A stretch of 64,000 nucleotides of DNA from CAWBVG01 sp963792175 (lineage in GTDB: Bacteria > Acidobacteriota > Vicinamibacteria > Vicinamibacterales > CAVVIG01): the NCBI GenBank assembly GCA_963792175.1, contig CAWBVG010000039.1:302079-366078 (forward strand), read 5' to 3'. This document shows positions 26,120 to 35,900 of this stretch, in pieces. Below the pieces are notes generated by a model. It searched no databases and was not told the origin of the DNA. It saw only the letters and a program-made list of their open reading frames with translations. The translations under genes and the position numbers were made by a program. How positions within the stretch are numbered: position 1 is the stretch's first letter; each line of letters starts with the position of its first letter.

Positions 26120-26755
26120 ATGCGCAACGACTGCACACGTTCATTGAATCGATTCCTGACGATCGCCGCGATCGTCGTCGCGTCAGCCGCGGCGGCAGCG
26201 GCCCAGACACCTCCGCCCGCGGGCGCGGGGCAGCGTGGCGGCGGCCGCGGTCCGGCCACTCCGCCGCTGCTCATGACGACGACCGCCTGGGAAGATGGCG
26301 GCGTCATTCCTGACAAGTACACGATGGCCGCCGGCAACGCCGCCGTGTCGCCTGAGCTGAAATGGTCGCAGGTGCCGGCCGGCACCCAGAGCTTCGTCCT
26401 GCTGATGCACGATCCCGAGCCCGTCCTCAACAAAGGCTCGAAGATGGACATCACGCACTGGTTGATCTGGAACATCCCGGGCACATCGACCGGTCTCCCT
26501 GAAGGTGTCGCCGCGGGCGAGCTGCCGGACGGAAGCCGGCAGGTCAGTCTGCGGTCGAACGCCTACATGGGACCGGGCGCGCCTCCCGGTCCGTATCATC
26601 ACTACACCTTCGAGCTGTATGCGCTCGATACCAAGCTCGACGTGCCGCAGGGGACGCCGCAGGAAGCCGCGGCCACGCGCACGGCGGTCATCAACGCGAT
26701 GGACGGACACGTGCTCGGCAAGGCCGTGCTCGTCGCCCGCTTCCATCGGCAATAG
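26120..26755 (+). CDS. YbhB/YbcL-type PEBP-family protein, exported
   Basis: A 211-residue protein of the phosphatidylethanolamine-binding / Raf-kinase-inhibitor-like family. A signal peptide (SLNRFLTIAAIVVASAAAAAAQ) and a Gly/Arg/Pro-rich linker precede the fold. Family motifs are GGVIPDKYT, SPELKWSQVPAGTQSFVLLMHDPEP, DITHWLIWNIPG, NAYMGPGAPPGPYHHYTFELYALD and a C-terminal GHVLGKAVLVARF. Bacterial members have no settled function. Twelve bp separate it from the DUF2911 gene, so the two likely form an operon. Confidence 0.9.
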   Translation: MRNDCTRSLNRFLTIAAIVVASAAAAAAQTPPPAGAGQRGGGRGPATPPLLMTTTAWEDGGVIPDKYTMAAGNAAVSPELKWSQVPAGTQSFVLLMHDPEPVLNKGSKMDITHWLIWNIPGTSTGLPEGVAAGELPDGSRQVSLRSNAYMGPGAPPGPYHHYTFELYALDTKLDVPQGTPQEAAATRTAVINAMDGHVLGKAVLVARFHRQ

Positions 26756-26767
26756 GAAGAGGATGTC

Positions 26768-27445
26768 ATGCGGAAGAGACTGTTCGGCGGCGTCGCATCG
26801 CTTCTCCTCTTCAGTGGGTCACTCGTCGCTCAGACGCCGTCGAAGCCGATGAGCCCCGAAGGATCGGCGCACGTCCAGGTGCTCGGCACCTGGGCGAAAG
26901 GCCAGCGTCCGGCCTTTACTCTCGGACGCGAGACCTACCAGAACGGCAAGTGGATCGAGATCACCTACGGTCGTCCGCTGCAGCGCGGCCGCGATCTCTT
27001 CGGGTCGGGCCCGAACTACGGCAAGGCGGCGAATGATGTCGGCGCCCCGGGGTTTCCGCCGCCGCCGGTCTGGCGCGCGGGCGCGAATCAGACGACGCGG
27101 TTGAAGACGGAGGTGCCGCTGACGTTGGGAGCCACGACCGTTCCGCCAGGCGAGTACAGCCTCTTCATCGACCTGAAGGGCCCGTCGGAGTGGACGCTGA
27201 TCGTGTCGCGTTGGGCCGCGCAGGTGAAATTCGATCCGCAGAACAAGGACGCGCTCTGGGGCGCATACGGCTATACGCCGGACAAGGACGTCGTGCGCGT
27301 GCCGATGAAGGTCGACACGCTGCCGTTCGACGTCGACGAGTTGACGTGGACCTTCGTCGACATGACGAACGACAGCGGCAAGATTGCTCTGATCTGGGGT
27401 AAGTCGATGGCGAGCACGGCGTTCAAGGCGGTAGCCGCCCGCTGA
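26768..27445 (+). CDS. DUF2911 family exported protein
   Basis: A 225-residue exported protein (signal MRKRLFGGVASLLLFSGSLVAQ). The DUF2911 pattern is visible: ITYGRPLQRGRDLFG, VWRAGANQTTRLKTE, PLTLGATTVPPGEYSLFIDL, EWTLIVSRW and RVPMKVDTLPFDVDELTWTF. The family is common in Bacteroidota and Acidobacteriota and has no known activity. ATG 26768 is preceded by GGAAGAGG. It follows the PEBP-like gene on the same strand. Confidence 0.88.
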   Translation: MRKRLFGGVASLLLFSGSLVAQTPSKPMSPEGSAHVQVLGTWAKGQRPAFTLGRETYQNGKWIEITYGRPLQRGRDLFGSGPNYGKAANDVGAPGFPPPPVWRAGANQTTRLKTEVPLTLGATTVPPGEYSLFIDLKGPSEWTLIVSRWAAQVKFDPQNKDALWGAYGYTPDKDVVRVPMKVDTLPFDVDELTWTFVDMTNDSGKIALIWGKSMASTAFKAVAAR

Positions 27446-27459
27446 GAAGATGTCTTACA

Positions 27460-27516
27460 GGAGCTCAGAAGATCAGGAGTTTGTCTTTAAAGAAAAAGAC
27501 TTCTGATCTCCTGTCA
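27460..27516. terminator. Inverted repeat between convergent genes
   Basis: CAGGAG and AGATCAG at the left pair with CTGATCT and CTCCTG at the right, around a centre of GTCTTTAAAGAAAAAGAC that is itself palindromic. It sits between the stops of the DUF2911 gene (27445) and the deacetylase (27522), so it may be a bidirectional terminator. It also resembles a dispersed-repeat hairpin. Confidence 0.5.
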
Positions 27517-27521
27517 GCGTT

Positions 27522-28493
27522 TTACGATTTGCTATCGCCTTTGACGTAACGCGCGATCTGCTCGTGCGTCGCGAACCACACGCCGGGTTTCGACTTCATG
27601 TGGAGGATCAGCTTCTCGAGACCCGCCACCCGCGATCGATGCCCCGTAATGTGCGGGTGCATCGTCAGGATGAAGAGCCCGCCTTCCTCGTACGCCATAT
27701 CGAACTCGGCGCGGAACACCTGCTCGATGAGATCCGGATTCGGCATGCCGCCGTTCGTGGCGCCGCCGAAGTAGGGAAAGTCGTCGAGAATCCGCTCGAT
27801 CGGCAGCTCGACGACGCCGGTGGGCTGCTTGTCGAGCAGGATCTCGTAGGCGTCGTCGCTCGCCATCAGGCTGCTGTCGTAGAGAAACCCCGCGGCCTTC
27901 ACCTGACCGACGGTCCAGGGACTGAACTGCCACGACGGCGCCCGGTAGCCGACCGGCTTCTTGCCGATGGCCTTGGTGAGCGTGTCGATGGCGCGCGTCA
28001 GCATCTCCTGCTCGGCCTTCTCGTCGTTCACCGACGGCAGGTGCTCGTGAATCCAGCCGTGAACGCCGATCTCGTGCCGGCCGCTCTTCATGATCAGCGG
28101 GATCATGTCGGGGTGGAGGAGGTGGCTGACGGCCGGAATGAAGAAGGACGCGGGCAGCTGATGCTTGTCGAGCAGGCGCAGGATGCGCGGCACGCCGTCG
28201 ACCGCGCCGTATTCGCCGCGCGAAATCGATTCGGAGATGAGGTTGCCGGTCGCGAGATCGGCGGTGGCGTTGTCGACGTCGAAGCTGAGGCCGACGGCGA
28301 CGCGCGCGCCGTTGGGCCAGGCTCTTGGTTTCAGCCGCTTGCCGGCGCTGACGTGAAACATCTGCGCGCTGACCTGATCCAGCGGCAGCCTGGTGCCGGG
28401 CTGCGGGCGAGCTTGGCCAAACACGGCCACGGTTGAGAGCGCGACACCGGTTGCCAGCCAACTGAAAGCGCGAAAGTCACGAATCTGTGTCAT
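27522..28493 (-). CDS. Polysaccharide deacetylase (NodB-like), exported
   Basis: A 323-residue exported carbohydrate esterase family 4 protein. ATG 28493 gives the signal peptide SWLATGVALSTVAVFGQA. NodB-domain motifs: LSFDVDNATAD (catalytic Asp region), HEIGVHGWIHEHLP (metal-binding His pair), GYRAPSW and a late FILTMHPHITGH. Likely deacetylates peptidoglycan or another N-acetylated polysaccharide, or a related amide such as allantoin. Its ATG overlaps the stop of the upstream MFS gene (ATGA), so they are translationally coupled. Confidence 0.88.
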   Translation of the reverse strand: MTQIRDFRAFSWLATGVALSTVAVFGQARPQPGTRLPLDQVSAQMFHVSAGKRLKPRAWPNGARVAVGLSFDVDNATADLATGNLISESISRGEYGAVDGVPRILRLLDKHQLPASFFIPAVSHLLHPDMIPLIMKSGRHEIGVHGWIHEHLPSVNDEKAEQEMLTRAIDTLTKAIGKKPVGYRAPSWQFSPWTVGQVKAAGFLYDSSLMASDDAYEILLDKQPTGVVELPIERILDDFPYFGGATNGGMPNPDLIEQVFRAEFDMAYEEGGLFILTMHPHITGHRSRVAGLEKLILHMKSKPGVWFATHEQIARYVKGDSKS

Positions 28494-29735
28494 GCGTCCA
28501 GCACTCCATGATTGCGAGTCAGGAAGTAGATCGCGACGACGACGAGCAGCGCGCCGTTGATGCCGATGACCATGCGGAGCGCCGAGAAACGTGGCGAGCC
28601 AGCCGCTGACGAGGCTGCCGAGCGGCATCCCGCCGCGGAACGCGAGCATGTAGATGCTCATCACCCGCCCGCGCATCTCGTTGGGCGCGATCATCTGCAC
28701 CAGCGAGGTGACAGTGGAAAACACGATCATCAGCGCCGCGCCGGTGAAGAACAGCAGGATGTCGCTCAACCACAACACGCGCGACATGGCGAACGCGATG
28801 ATCAGCAGGCCGTAGATCGCCTGCACCAGCAGCGCCGTCCACCCCATCTTCGGGAACTTGCCGAGCCACGCGACGATCAGCGCGCCGACAATCGAGCCCG
28901 CGCCTGAGAACGCCATGAGATGGGCGAACGTGTTCGCACCCTCGTGAAAGATCTGCTTCGCGAAGATCGGCAGGAACGTCAGCAGCGCGAAACCCGAGGA
29001 AGGTTGTCGCGGCCGCAAGGACGATCAAGGCGGCAGGCTGGGGTGGTAGCCGGACGTACGACAGCCCGCTTTTGAGCTCTCCTGCATTTTTCCCGAGTTC
29101 GCCGGCGGGATGTGCTTCACGCGCAGCATCATCAGCGTGTTGATGACGACGAGGAACGACAGCGAGTTGAGCAGCGAAGCAGGCGTTCATCGCCTGCGGC
29201 TCGCTGTAGCCGTACCGCTGGAATGCTCCGAGTTGATGACGCCGAAGGCGAGCGGGCCGAGCACGCGCGCGACGTTGAACTGAATCGAGTTCAGCGCGAC
29301 CGCGTTCGGCAGATCCTTCTTGTCGACGAGCGACGGGATCAGCGACTGATACGCCGGTCCGCCGAATGCCTGCGCGCAACCGGTGACGAAGGACAGCGCG
29401 AGGATTTGCCAGATTTCGACGGCCTGGAAGTACATCAGGAGCGCGAGCGCCGCTGACGTGCTCATCTGGACGATCTGCGACATCAGCAGCGTCCGCCGGC
29501 GATCGTAGCGGTCCGCAAAGACGCCGCCGATGAGCGAGAACAGGATGATCGGCAGCTGTTGCAGGAACGCGTCGAGCCCGAGGTAGAACGGCGACTTGGT
29601 CAGCGAGTAGACCAGCCAGTTCTGCGCGACGATCTGCATCCAGGTGCCGATGCTCGAGGTGCAGGCGCCTATCCACTGGACCCGGAAATCGCGGTAGGTG
29701 AACGCGACCAGCGTGCGGCGAAGCGTGCGCGCGCC
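28490..29735 (-). CDS. MFS exporter, EntS/MFS_3-like (frameshifted)
   Basis: A twelve-helix major-facilitator exporter broken by several one-base shifts (near 29005, 29090, 29180-29215 and 28590). In order: AFTYRDFRVQWIGACTSSIG, TWMQIVAQNWLVYSLTKSP, RYDRRRTLLMSQIVQM (the G-x-x-x-D-R-x-x-R-R loop), FNVARVLGPLAFGVI, then LGFALLTFLPIFAKQIF, APNEMRGRVMSIYMLAF and a C-terminal LTRNHGVLDA. The 5' end is not resolved: no ATG is in frame just upstream of RTLVAFTYRDF. Substrate unknown; this subfamily exports siderophores or drugs. Coupled to the deacetylase. Confidence 0.75.
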
Positions 29736-29820
29736 GACGAGAAGAAGGCGGCCGGTGGATCGGCAGTCGCTGTGGCGCGGGCTTGGAAAGGTTCGGCCAA
29801 AGATATTGTGTAAACGAATG

Positions 29821-29842
29821 TAGCGCAGGAGTTTAGCCTGCG
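29821..29842. repeat. TAGCGCAGG-AGTTTAG-CCTGCG hairpin repeat
   Basis: A 6-bp G/C stem (29824-29829 with 29837-29842) preceded by GTAGCG, matching the family at 17208-17230 and 42795-42818. It lies between the MFS 5' region and imuA. Confidence 0.6.
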
Positions 29843-29883
29843 ACGACCAGCGCGTATCTTACCTTACTTGATCCGGACCCGGG

Positions 29884-29908
29884 CCTGACTTATACTCCGC
29901 TCGTCAGG
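29884..29908 (+). promoter_or_regulatory. Inverted repeat upstream of imuA, possible SOS operator
   Basis: CCTGAC-N13-GTCAGG lies 46 bp before the imuA start. The spacer contains TATACT, which could be a -10 element. Mutasome genes are usually LexA-controlled, but the LexA box of this lineage is not known to me, so this is only a candidate. Confidence 0.3.
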
Positions 29909-29953
29909 CGAAGATAAAGCGAAAATTCAGCCACCATCGAAAGAACGACCATC

Positions 29954-30780
29954 ATGCCGCTCGCCCGCGTCGATCTCGAATCCCTGCTGCGGACCCGCCG
30001 CCTCGATCGCACCCTCACCACCGCGTTGCCGCCGCTCGATCCCCGCGACGAAGCGGCCTGTGCGCCGTCGGGCGTCCCTTCCTTGGACGCGCCGCTCGGC
30101 GGCGGGTTCCCGCGCGGTCAGCTCTCGGAGGTGGTCGGTTCGCGATCGTCGGGACGGACGAGCGTCATGCTCCAAACGGCGGCGGCGGCGACCGGGCGCG
30201 GCGAGCTGGTGGCGCTGGTCGACGCGCTCGACATGTTCGACGTCGAATCGGCGTCGGCCGCCGGCGTGGATCTCGATCGGCTGCTCTGGATCCGCGGCCA
30301 CGTGGTGTCGAATCCGGGCCTGTGCCGCGACATCAATCAGCGCGCCCTCGAGCAGGCGATCCGCGCCTTCACGCTGGTGCTGCAGGCCGGCAATTTCGGT
30401 CTCGTGATCTTCGACGCCGCCGAAGCGCCCGCCGAGGCCATTCGCCGTCTGCCGTTCACGACGTGGCTGCGCCTGCAGCGCATGGTCGAAGGGAGCCAGA
30501 CGATGGCCCTGCTGGTGGGCGGGGAGCCGATGGCGCGGAGCTCCGCGGGGCTGACGCTCCGCGTCGGGGTTCGGGATTCGGGATTAGGGATTCGGCCGCC
30601 GTCGCCGCTTCGCAGTCTTCAGGCGAGTCAGGGTCTTCAAAGACAGTGTCTTCAGGTTTCGGATTCGGTCCGCAGGTGTTCGAAGGATTGACCGTCGAGG
30701 CGCGCGTCGTGCGAGCGCGTGTCCGCGAACGAGAGGAGGCGACCGCGACATTCTCGACGGTCGCATCAGACTGTGCCTGA
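29954..30780 (+). CDS. imuA: ImuA, RecA-like mutasome protein (repeat insertion and frameshift)
   Basis: First gene of a mutagenic translesion cassette. The product has a RecA-like fold: GVPSLDAPLGGGFPRGQLSEVVG with a degenerate Walker-A (SRSSGRTSV), then LVALVDALDMFDVESA, LLWIRGH and GNFGLVIFDAAE. The body is intact to GLTLRV, where a repeat (GTTCGGGATTCGGGATTAGGGATTCGG-like, from 30568) and a GTCTTCAGG-containing stretch intervene and the frame changes. The expected C-terminus resumes as QVFEGLTVEARVVRARVREREE and stops at 30780. ImuA interacts with ImuB and DnaE2 in characterised systems. No canonical Walker lysine is seen, as in many ImuA proteins. Confidence 0.85.
30568..30668 (+). repeat. 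Repeat insertion inside imuA
   Basis: GGGATTCGG-type units (30572-30597) resemble the intergenic repeats at 30783-30826 and 58490-58570. They are followed by GTCTTCAGG and GTCTTCAAAGAC units. The segment lies at a linker between the RecA-like core and the conserved tail; homologous ImuA reading surrounds it on both sides. Confidence 0.65.
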
Positions 30781-30782
30781 TC

Positions 30783-30826
30783 TTGCTAATCCCTCTAATC
30801 CCCAATCCCTAACCCCTAATCCCTAC
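30783..30826. repeat. CTAATCCC tandem at the imuA-imuB junction
   Basis: Five imperfect copies of (C)TAATCCCC/CTAACCCC type units. They are the reverse complement of the GGGATTAGGG units in imuA, so the two can pair over about 200 bp. The array replaces the expected imuB ribosome-binding site and start region. Confidence 0.7.
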
Positions 30827-30835
30827 ACCCGTCCC

Positions 30836-32383
30836 CTGTACGCGTGTCTGTATCAGCCGCCGGGAAGCGATCGGCCGGCGTCGTCATCGAGCACGCTCAT
30901 CGACGTCGCGCAGCAGTTCTCGCCACGCTACGAACGGCACCGCGACGAACTGGTGTCCGTCGATGTCAGCGGCCTCGAGCGTCTGCTGGGGCCGGGGCGG
31001 GTCATCGGCGAGGAACTGCGGCGCGAGGCCACCGCGCGCGGCGTCCGGCTGCATGTGGCCATCGCCGGCACGCGGATGGCCGCCCTGCTGCTCGCGCTCG
31101 CCCGGCCGGGACTCACCATCGTCGAGCCGGGCGGGGAAGCGGAAGCACTGGCGCCGATCGCGGTCGGGATCCTTGAAAAGGTGCGACGACGGTGTAAGCG
31201 CCGAGCCGCGCATCGGCCCTGGGCGGACACATGGGTCCAGCCCCTGCGATGCTCTCCGCGCTCTCTGCGTTCAAACAGTGGGGACTGAAAACGCTTGGCG
31301 AGCTGGCGGCGCTGCCTGCGGCCGATCTCGTCGCGCGGCTCGGCCGGCCGGCGATGACGTGGCAGGCGATCGCGCGCGGCGAGGACATCGGCCCGCTCGT
31401 CCCGACGCTCGAATCGGAGCGCTTCGAATCGTCGCTCGATCTCGAGTGGCCGATCGAAGGGCTCGAGCCGCTGTCGTTCGTGCTCACGCGGCTGCTCGAG
31501 CCGTTGTCGACGCGGCTCGAGCGGCGCGACCGCGGCGCGGCGGTGCTGCACATCCTGTTGCGCCTGGTCACGCGGGACGCGTCAGGCACCGGGTGGGAAG
31601 AGCACGCGCGCCGTCTGCAGCTGCCGACGCCGATGCGCGACGTGCGCACGCTGCGCACGCTCGCCCTGCTCGATCTCGAATCGCACCCGCCCGCCGCGGC
31701 CATCGACCGCGTCCGCATCGTCATCGACCCGACGCCGGGGCGGGTGCTGCAGCACACGCTGTTCGCGCGGGCCCAGCCAACGCCGGAACAGCTGTCGACG
31801 CTGGTGGCGCGGCTGGGCGCGCTGATGGGCCAGGATCGCTTTGGCGCCCCCGCGCTCGTCGACACCTATCGCCCGGGCGCGTTCGCGATGACGGCGTTCA
31901 AGACGGATCACGACGGGTTTAACCGCGGAGAACGCGGAGATCGCAGAGAGAATATTTTCTCTGCGCTCTCGGCGGACTCTGCGGTGAATTGTTTCGAACA
32001 GCTAGCCCCGAGCCCCCAGCCCCTGGTCTCTGCGTTGCGTCGCTGCCGTCACCCCGTGCCGGCGCGCGTCGTGGTTGCAGAGGGTCGGCCGGTGCGTGTC
32101 ACGACCGACCGCCGCGGCTTTGCCGGCGGCGCGGTCACGCGCTGCGCCGGACCGTGGCGGACGTCTGGGGACTGGTGGGCAGGACAGGCAGGCAGGAAGG
32201 TCAGGACAGGCAGGAGCCGAAACGCTACAAGCACGATCGGTCCCGCCTGTCCAGCCCGTCCCGCCCATCCCGCCCCTGTGGAACAGAGACGAGTGGGACG
32301 TTGCGCTGAACGACGGCGCCGTCTACCGGATTTTTCAGGATCGCGTCACCGACGCGTGGTTCATCGACGCGATCGTGGATTGA
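30836..32383 (+). CDS. imuB: ImuB, inactive Y-family polymerase homologue with repeat insertions
   Basis: ImuB is the catalytically inactive Y-family adaptor that binds the beta clamp and recruits DnaE2. The N-terminus reads LYACLYQPP from CTG 30836; no ATG is present because a repeat precedes it. Y-family active-site acids are missing (YACLYQPP instead of a DxD-type motif; SVDVSGLERLLG lacks the SxDE glutamate). Core: RLHVAIAGTRMAALLLA, QWGLKTLGELAALPAADLVARLG, LSFVLTRLLEPLSTRLERRDRGA. The tail PVRVTTDRRGFAGGAV ... CAGPWRTSGDWW ... DEWDVALNDGAVYRIFQD is typical. Insertions lie near 31190-31270 (frame change), 31920-32029 (in frame) and 32163-32282 (frame change). Confidence 0.85.
31920..32029 (+). 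repeat. In-frame composite repeat inside imuB
   Basis: A palindrome (left arm ACCGCGGAGAACGCGGAG..., right arm ...GGCGGACTCTGCGGT, 31920-31986) is followed by TAGCCCC/GAGCCCC heptads (32002-32023). It is translated without a stop as about 38 residues (GFNRGERGDRRENIFSALSA then DSAVNCFEQLAPSPQPL) between YRPGAFAMTAF and VSALRR, both conserved ImuB segments in the same frame. Confidence 0.8.
32163..32282 (+). repeat. CAGGACAGG/CCTGTCC palindromic repeat inside imuB
   Basis: Purine-rich units (CAGGACAGGCAGG twice) face pyrimidine-rich units (CCTGTCCAGCCCGTCCCGCC) across a ~30-bp centre. It separates the conserved ImuB segments ending DWW and beginning DEWDV, where homologues have a variable linker. 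The reading frame changes by one within it. Confidence 0.7.
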
Positions 32384-32407
32384 TGGCGTTTTTCAAGGAG
32401 TGACGAC

Positions 32408-32905
32408 ATGACGATTGCCGACCTGCTGCTGCCGGAGTTCGACCAGGAAATGGCCACCACGCGGCGCGTGCTCGAGCGCGTGCCGGAGGACAAGTTCTCG
32501 TGGAAACCGCACGACAAGTCGTCTGCGATGGGCGCGCTCGCGAGCCATATCGCGAACTTGATCAAATGGACCGTCGACACGATGGAGAAGACGGAATTCG
32601 ATCTGGCGCGCGTGACGCCGGAAGAGATGAATCAGTCGGCGAAGAACCGCAAAGAGCTGCTCGAGTGGTTCGACGCCAACGTGCCAACGGCGCGCGCCGT
32701 CCTCGCGAAGTCCGACGCCGACTATTCGGTGCCGTGGACCTTGAAGAACGGCGAGACGGTGTTCTTCACGATGCCGCGCTACAACTGCGTCCGCAGCTTC
32801 GTGCTGAATCACATCGTCCACCACCGCGCGCAACTCAGCGTGTATTTGCGGCTGAACAACGTGCCCGTGCCCGGCGCGTACGGACCATCCGCGGACGAGA
32901 TGTAA
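32408..32905 (+). CDS. DinB-superfamily (DinB_2-like) protein within the mutasome cassette
   Basis: A 165-residue four-helix-bundle protein of the DinB/YfiT metalloenzyme superfamily; despite the name it is unrelated to DNA polymerase IV. N-terminal LLLPEFDQEMATTRRVLERVPEDKFSWKPH, a first histidine in ASHIANL and the C-terminal metal-binding pair in NHIVHHRAQLSVYLR are visible. Members are thiol- or metal-dependent transferases or hydrolases of mostly unknown substrate. It starts 24 bp after imuB with a GGAGTGACG leader and precedes dnaE2, so it probably shares their transcript. A second DinB-like gene lies at 41301-41832. Confidence 0.88.
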   Translation: MTIADLLLPEFDQEMATTRRVLERVPEDKFSWKPHDKSSAMGALASHIANLIKWTVDTMEKTEFDLARVTPEEMNQSAKNRKELLEWFDANVPTARAVLAKSDADYSVPWTLKNGETVFFTMPRYNCVRSFVLNHIVHHRAQLSVYLRLNNVPVPGAYGPSADEM

Positions 32906-32978
32906 CAAGTCCAACGGTCAAGTTTCAACGCTCACTGCGAGTTGAGCCTTGAGCCTTGAGCCTCTGAAACTCGCTTTG

Positions 32979-35900
32979 ATGGCCGTCGTCTTATATCGAG
33001 CTGCACGCGGCCTCCGCCTTCAGCTTTCTGCAGGGCGCGTCGCTGCCGGAAGCGCTCGTCGATCGCGCGGCGGAGCTCGGGTATCCGGCGATCGCGTTGC
33101 TGGACCGCGACGGCGTCTACGGCCTGCCGCGCTTCCACAGGGCCGCGCTCGCGGCCGGCATTCGCCCGATCGTCGGGGCGGAGCTGACGATCGCCTGGGC
33201 GGGAGGGGCAGGAAGGGCAGGAGGGGCAGCCCATCCAGCCCTTTGTCCTCCCGGTTCTGTGCGAGTCGGCTGAAGGCTACCGCAATCTCTGCCGGCTGAT
33301 CACGCGCATGAAGCTGCGCGCCCCCAAAGGCGAAGGCGCGCTCGCGCTCGACGAGCTCGACGGCTGCACGGCCGGTCTCGTCGCGCTGGCCGGCCGCGCG
33401 GCGCTCGACGGCCGGCGGCATGGCGTCGCCGGCCTGCTCGATCGGCTCGTCGGCATCTTCGGCCGCGACCGGGTGTACGTCGAGCTGCAGCGTCATCTTC
33501 GACGCGACGAGGCGCACGATCACGCGTCGCTCGTCGCGCTGGCCGACGCGTTTCGCGTGCCGACCATCGCCACCAACGGCGTTCGGTTCGCCACGCCGGC
33601 CGAACGCCCGCTGTTCGACGTGCTCACGTGCATCCACCATCACACGACGCTCGCCGAGGCGGGACGCCGCCTGGTGCCGAATGCGGAGCGCTATCTCAAG
33701 CCGCCGGCGGAGATGGCGGCGATCTTCCGCGACGAACCAGGGGCCGTGGCGCGGACCGGCGATCTGGCCGACCGCCTCCGCTACTCGATGGCCGATCTGG
33801 GCTATCGCTTTCCCGATTACCCGGTGCCGGCGGGCGAAACGCAGACGTCGTTCCTGCGGAAGATCGCGGACGTCGGCGCGCGCGAGCGCTACCGGCCGTT
33901 CCACGACAAGGCGCGCGCGCAGATCGCGCGCGAGCTCGATCTCATCGAGAAACTGGAGCTCGCCGGCTACTTCCTCATCGTCTGGGACATCGTCAATTTC
34001 TGCCGGCAGCACGACATCCTGGTGCAGGGACGCGGGTCGGCGGCCAATAGCGCGGTCTGCTACAGCCTGGGCATCACCGCCGTCGATCCGGTGGGGATGG
34101 ATCTGCTGTTCGAGCGCTTCCTGTCGGAAGAGCGCGGCGAGTGGCCCGACATCGACCTCGATCTGCCGAGCGGCGACCGGCGCGAACAGGTCATCCAGCA
34201 CGTCTACGAGAAGTACGGCCGGCTGGGCGCGGCGATGACCGCCAATGTCATCACCTACCGCGGCCGGAGCGCCGCGCGCGAAGTCGGGAAGGCATTCGGG
34301 TTCGATGCGGCGCAGATCGACCGGCTGGCGAAGGTGATGAACAATTTCGAGTTCGTCGATCCGGCCGACACGCTGTCGCGGCACCTGACATCGGTCGGCC
34401 TCGACCTCAACGCCGAGCGGGTCCAGCTGTTCGCGCGCCGCTGGCACGAGATGCAGGACCTGCCGCGCCACCTCGGTCAGCATTCCGGCGGGATGGTGAT
34501 TTGCCAGGGCCAGCTCGATGCCGTCGTGCCGCTCGAAAACGCCACCATGCCGGGACGCGTGGTCGTGCAGTGGGACAAGGACGACTGCGCCGAGATGGGG
34601 ATCGTCAAGGTCGATCTCCTCGGCCTCGGCATGATGGCGGTGATTCAGGACGCGCTGGCGCTGGTGAACGGCGAGACGCAAAGCGGACTCGGAACTCAGA
34701 GAACAAATACCTCAGACGCGCTCCCGAGCTCCGCGAGTCCGTCCGTCGTGGATCTGGCCCACCTGCCGCAGAACGACCCGCTCGTCTACAAGATGCTGTG
34801 CGAAGCGGACACGATTGGCGTCTTCCAGGTGGAGTCGCGCGCGCAGATGGCGACGCTGCCGCGGCTGAAGCCGAAAGAGTTCTACGACCTCGTCGTCGAA
34901 GTGGCGATCATCCGGCCGGGACCGATCGTCGGCCAGATGGTGCATCCCTATCTGAACCGCCGCGCCGGGCGCGAACCGGTGCAGTACGAGCATCCCTCGC
35001 TCGAGCCGATTCTGGCGCGGACGCTCGGCGTGCCGCTCTTTCAGGAACAGCTGCTGCGGATGGCGATGGTCGCCGCCGGCTTCACCGGCGGCCAGGCCGA
35101 AGAACTGCGGCGCGCCATGGGCTTCAAGCGCTCGGAGCGGCGCATGAAGCAGATCGAAGTGCAGTTGCGCGACGGGATGGCGCGCCAGGGGATTACCGGC
35201 GACGCCGCCGAGCGAATCATCACGTCGATCGCGTCGTTCGCGCTGTACGGATTTCCCGAATCGCATGCCGCGAGCTTCGCGCTGCTGGCGTACGCGAGCG
35301 CCTATCTGAAGGTTCATTACCCGGCGGCCTTCTACACCGCGCTGCTCAACAACCAGCCGATGGGGTTCTATCACCCCGCCACGCTGGTCAAGGACGCGCA
35401 GCGCCGCGGCGTCCGATTTCATCCCATCGACGTCCAGGTCTCGAACTGGGACTGCACCGTGGAGAGCGATGGCGCCATCCGCCTCGGGCTGCGCTACGTG
35501 CACGGGTTGCGGGAGCAGACCGGCCGCGCGATCGCCCGCCTCCGCTCGCTCCAAGCCGGCGGAGCTTCGGCGAGGCAGGCTGAGCAGCTAGCCCCTAGCC
35601 CCCCGCCTTCGCTCGCTCACGACAGACGAGCTTCGGCGAGGCAGGCTCCGCAACGCGTCTTTTGTCCGAAGTGCGGCGGCGACGACGAGTCGATGATGGA
35701 GCGGACCGACGACGGCTGGTTCTGCAACGTCTGCTCGCACGACTGGAGCACCGGGAAACGGAGTCGCGAGGGCGCTCGCCGAGCGGAAAACGCGCGCGCT
35801 ACAAATCCCTCGACGAGCTGATCGCGCGCACGGGGCTGCGGCGGGACGAGGTGGTGACGCTGGCCGATCTCGGCGCGCTCAACGCGTTCGGCTACGACCG

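Noticed and set aside
32408..32905. DinB-like gene as DNA polymerase IV
   Set aside because: It is a 165-residue four-helix metalloprotein of the DinB_2/YfiT superfamily with no polymerase motifs.
33020..34681. Long minus-strand open frame opposite dnaE2
   Set aside because: No recognisable motifs; the plus strand has the catalytic polymerase residues.
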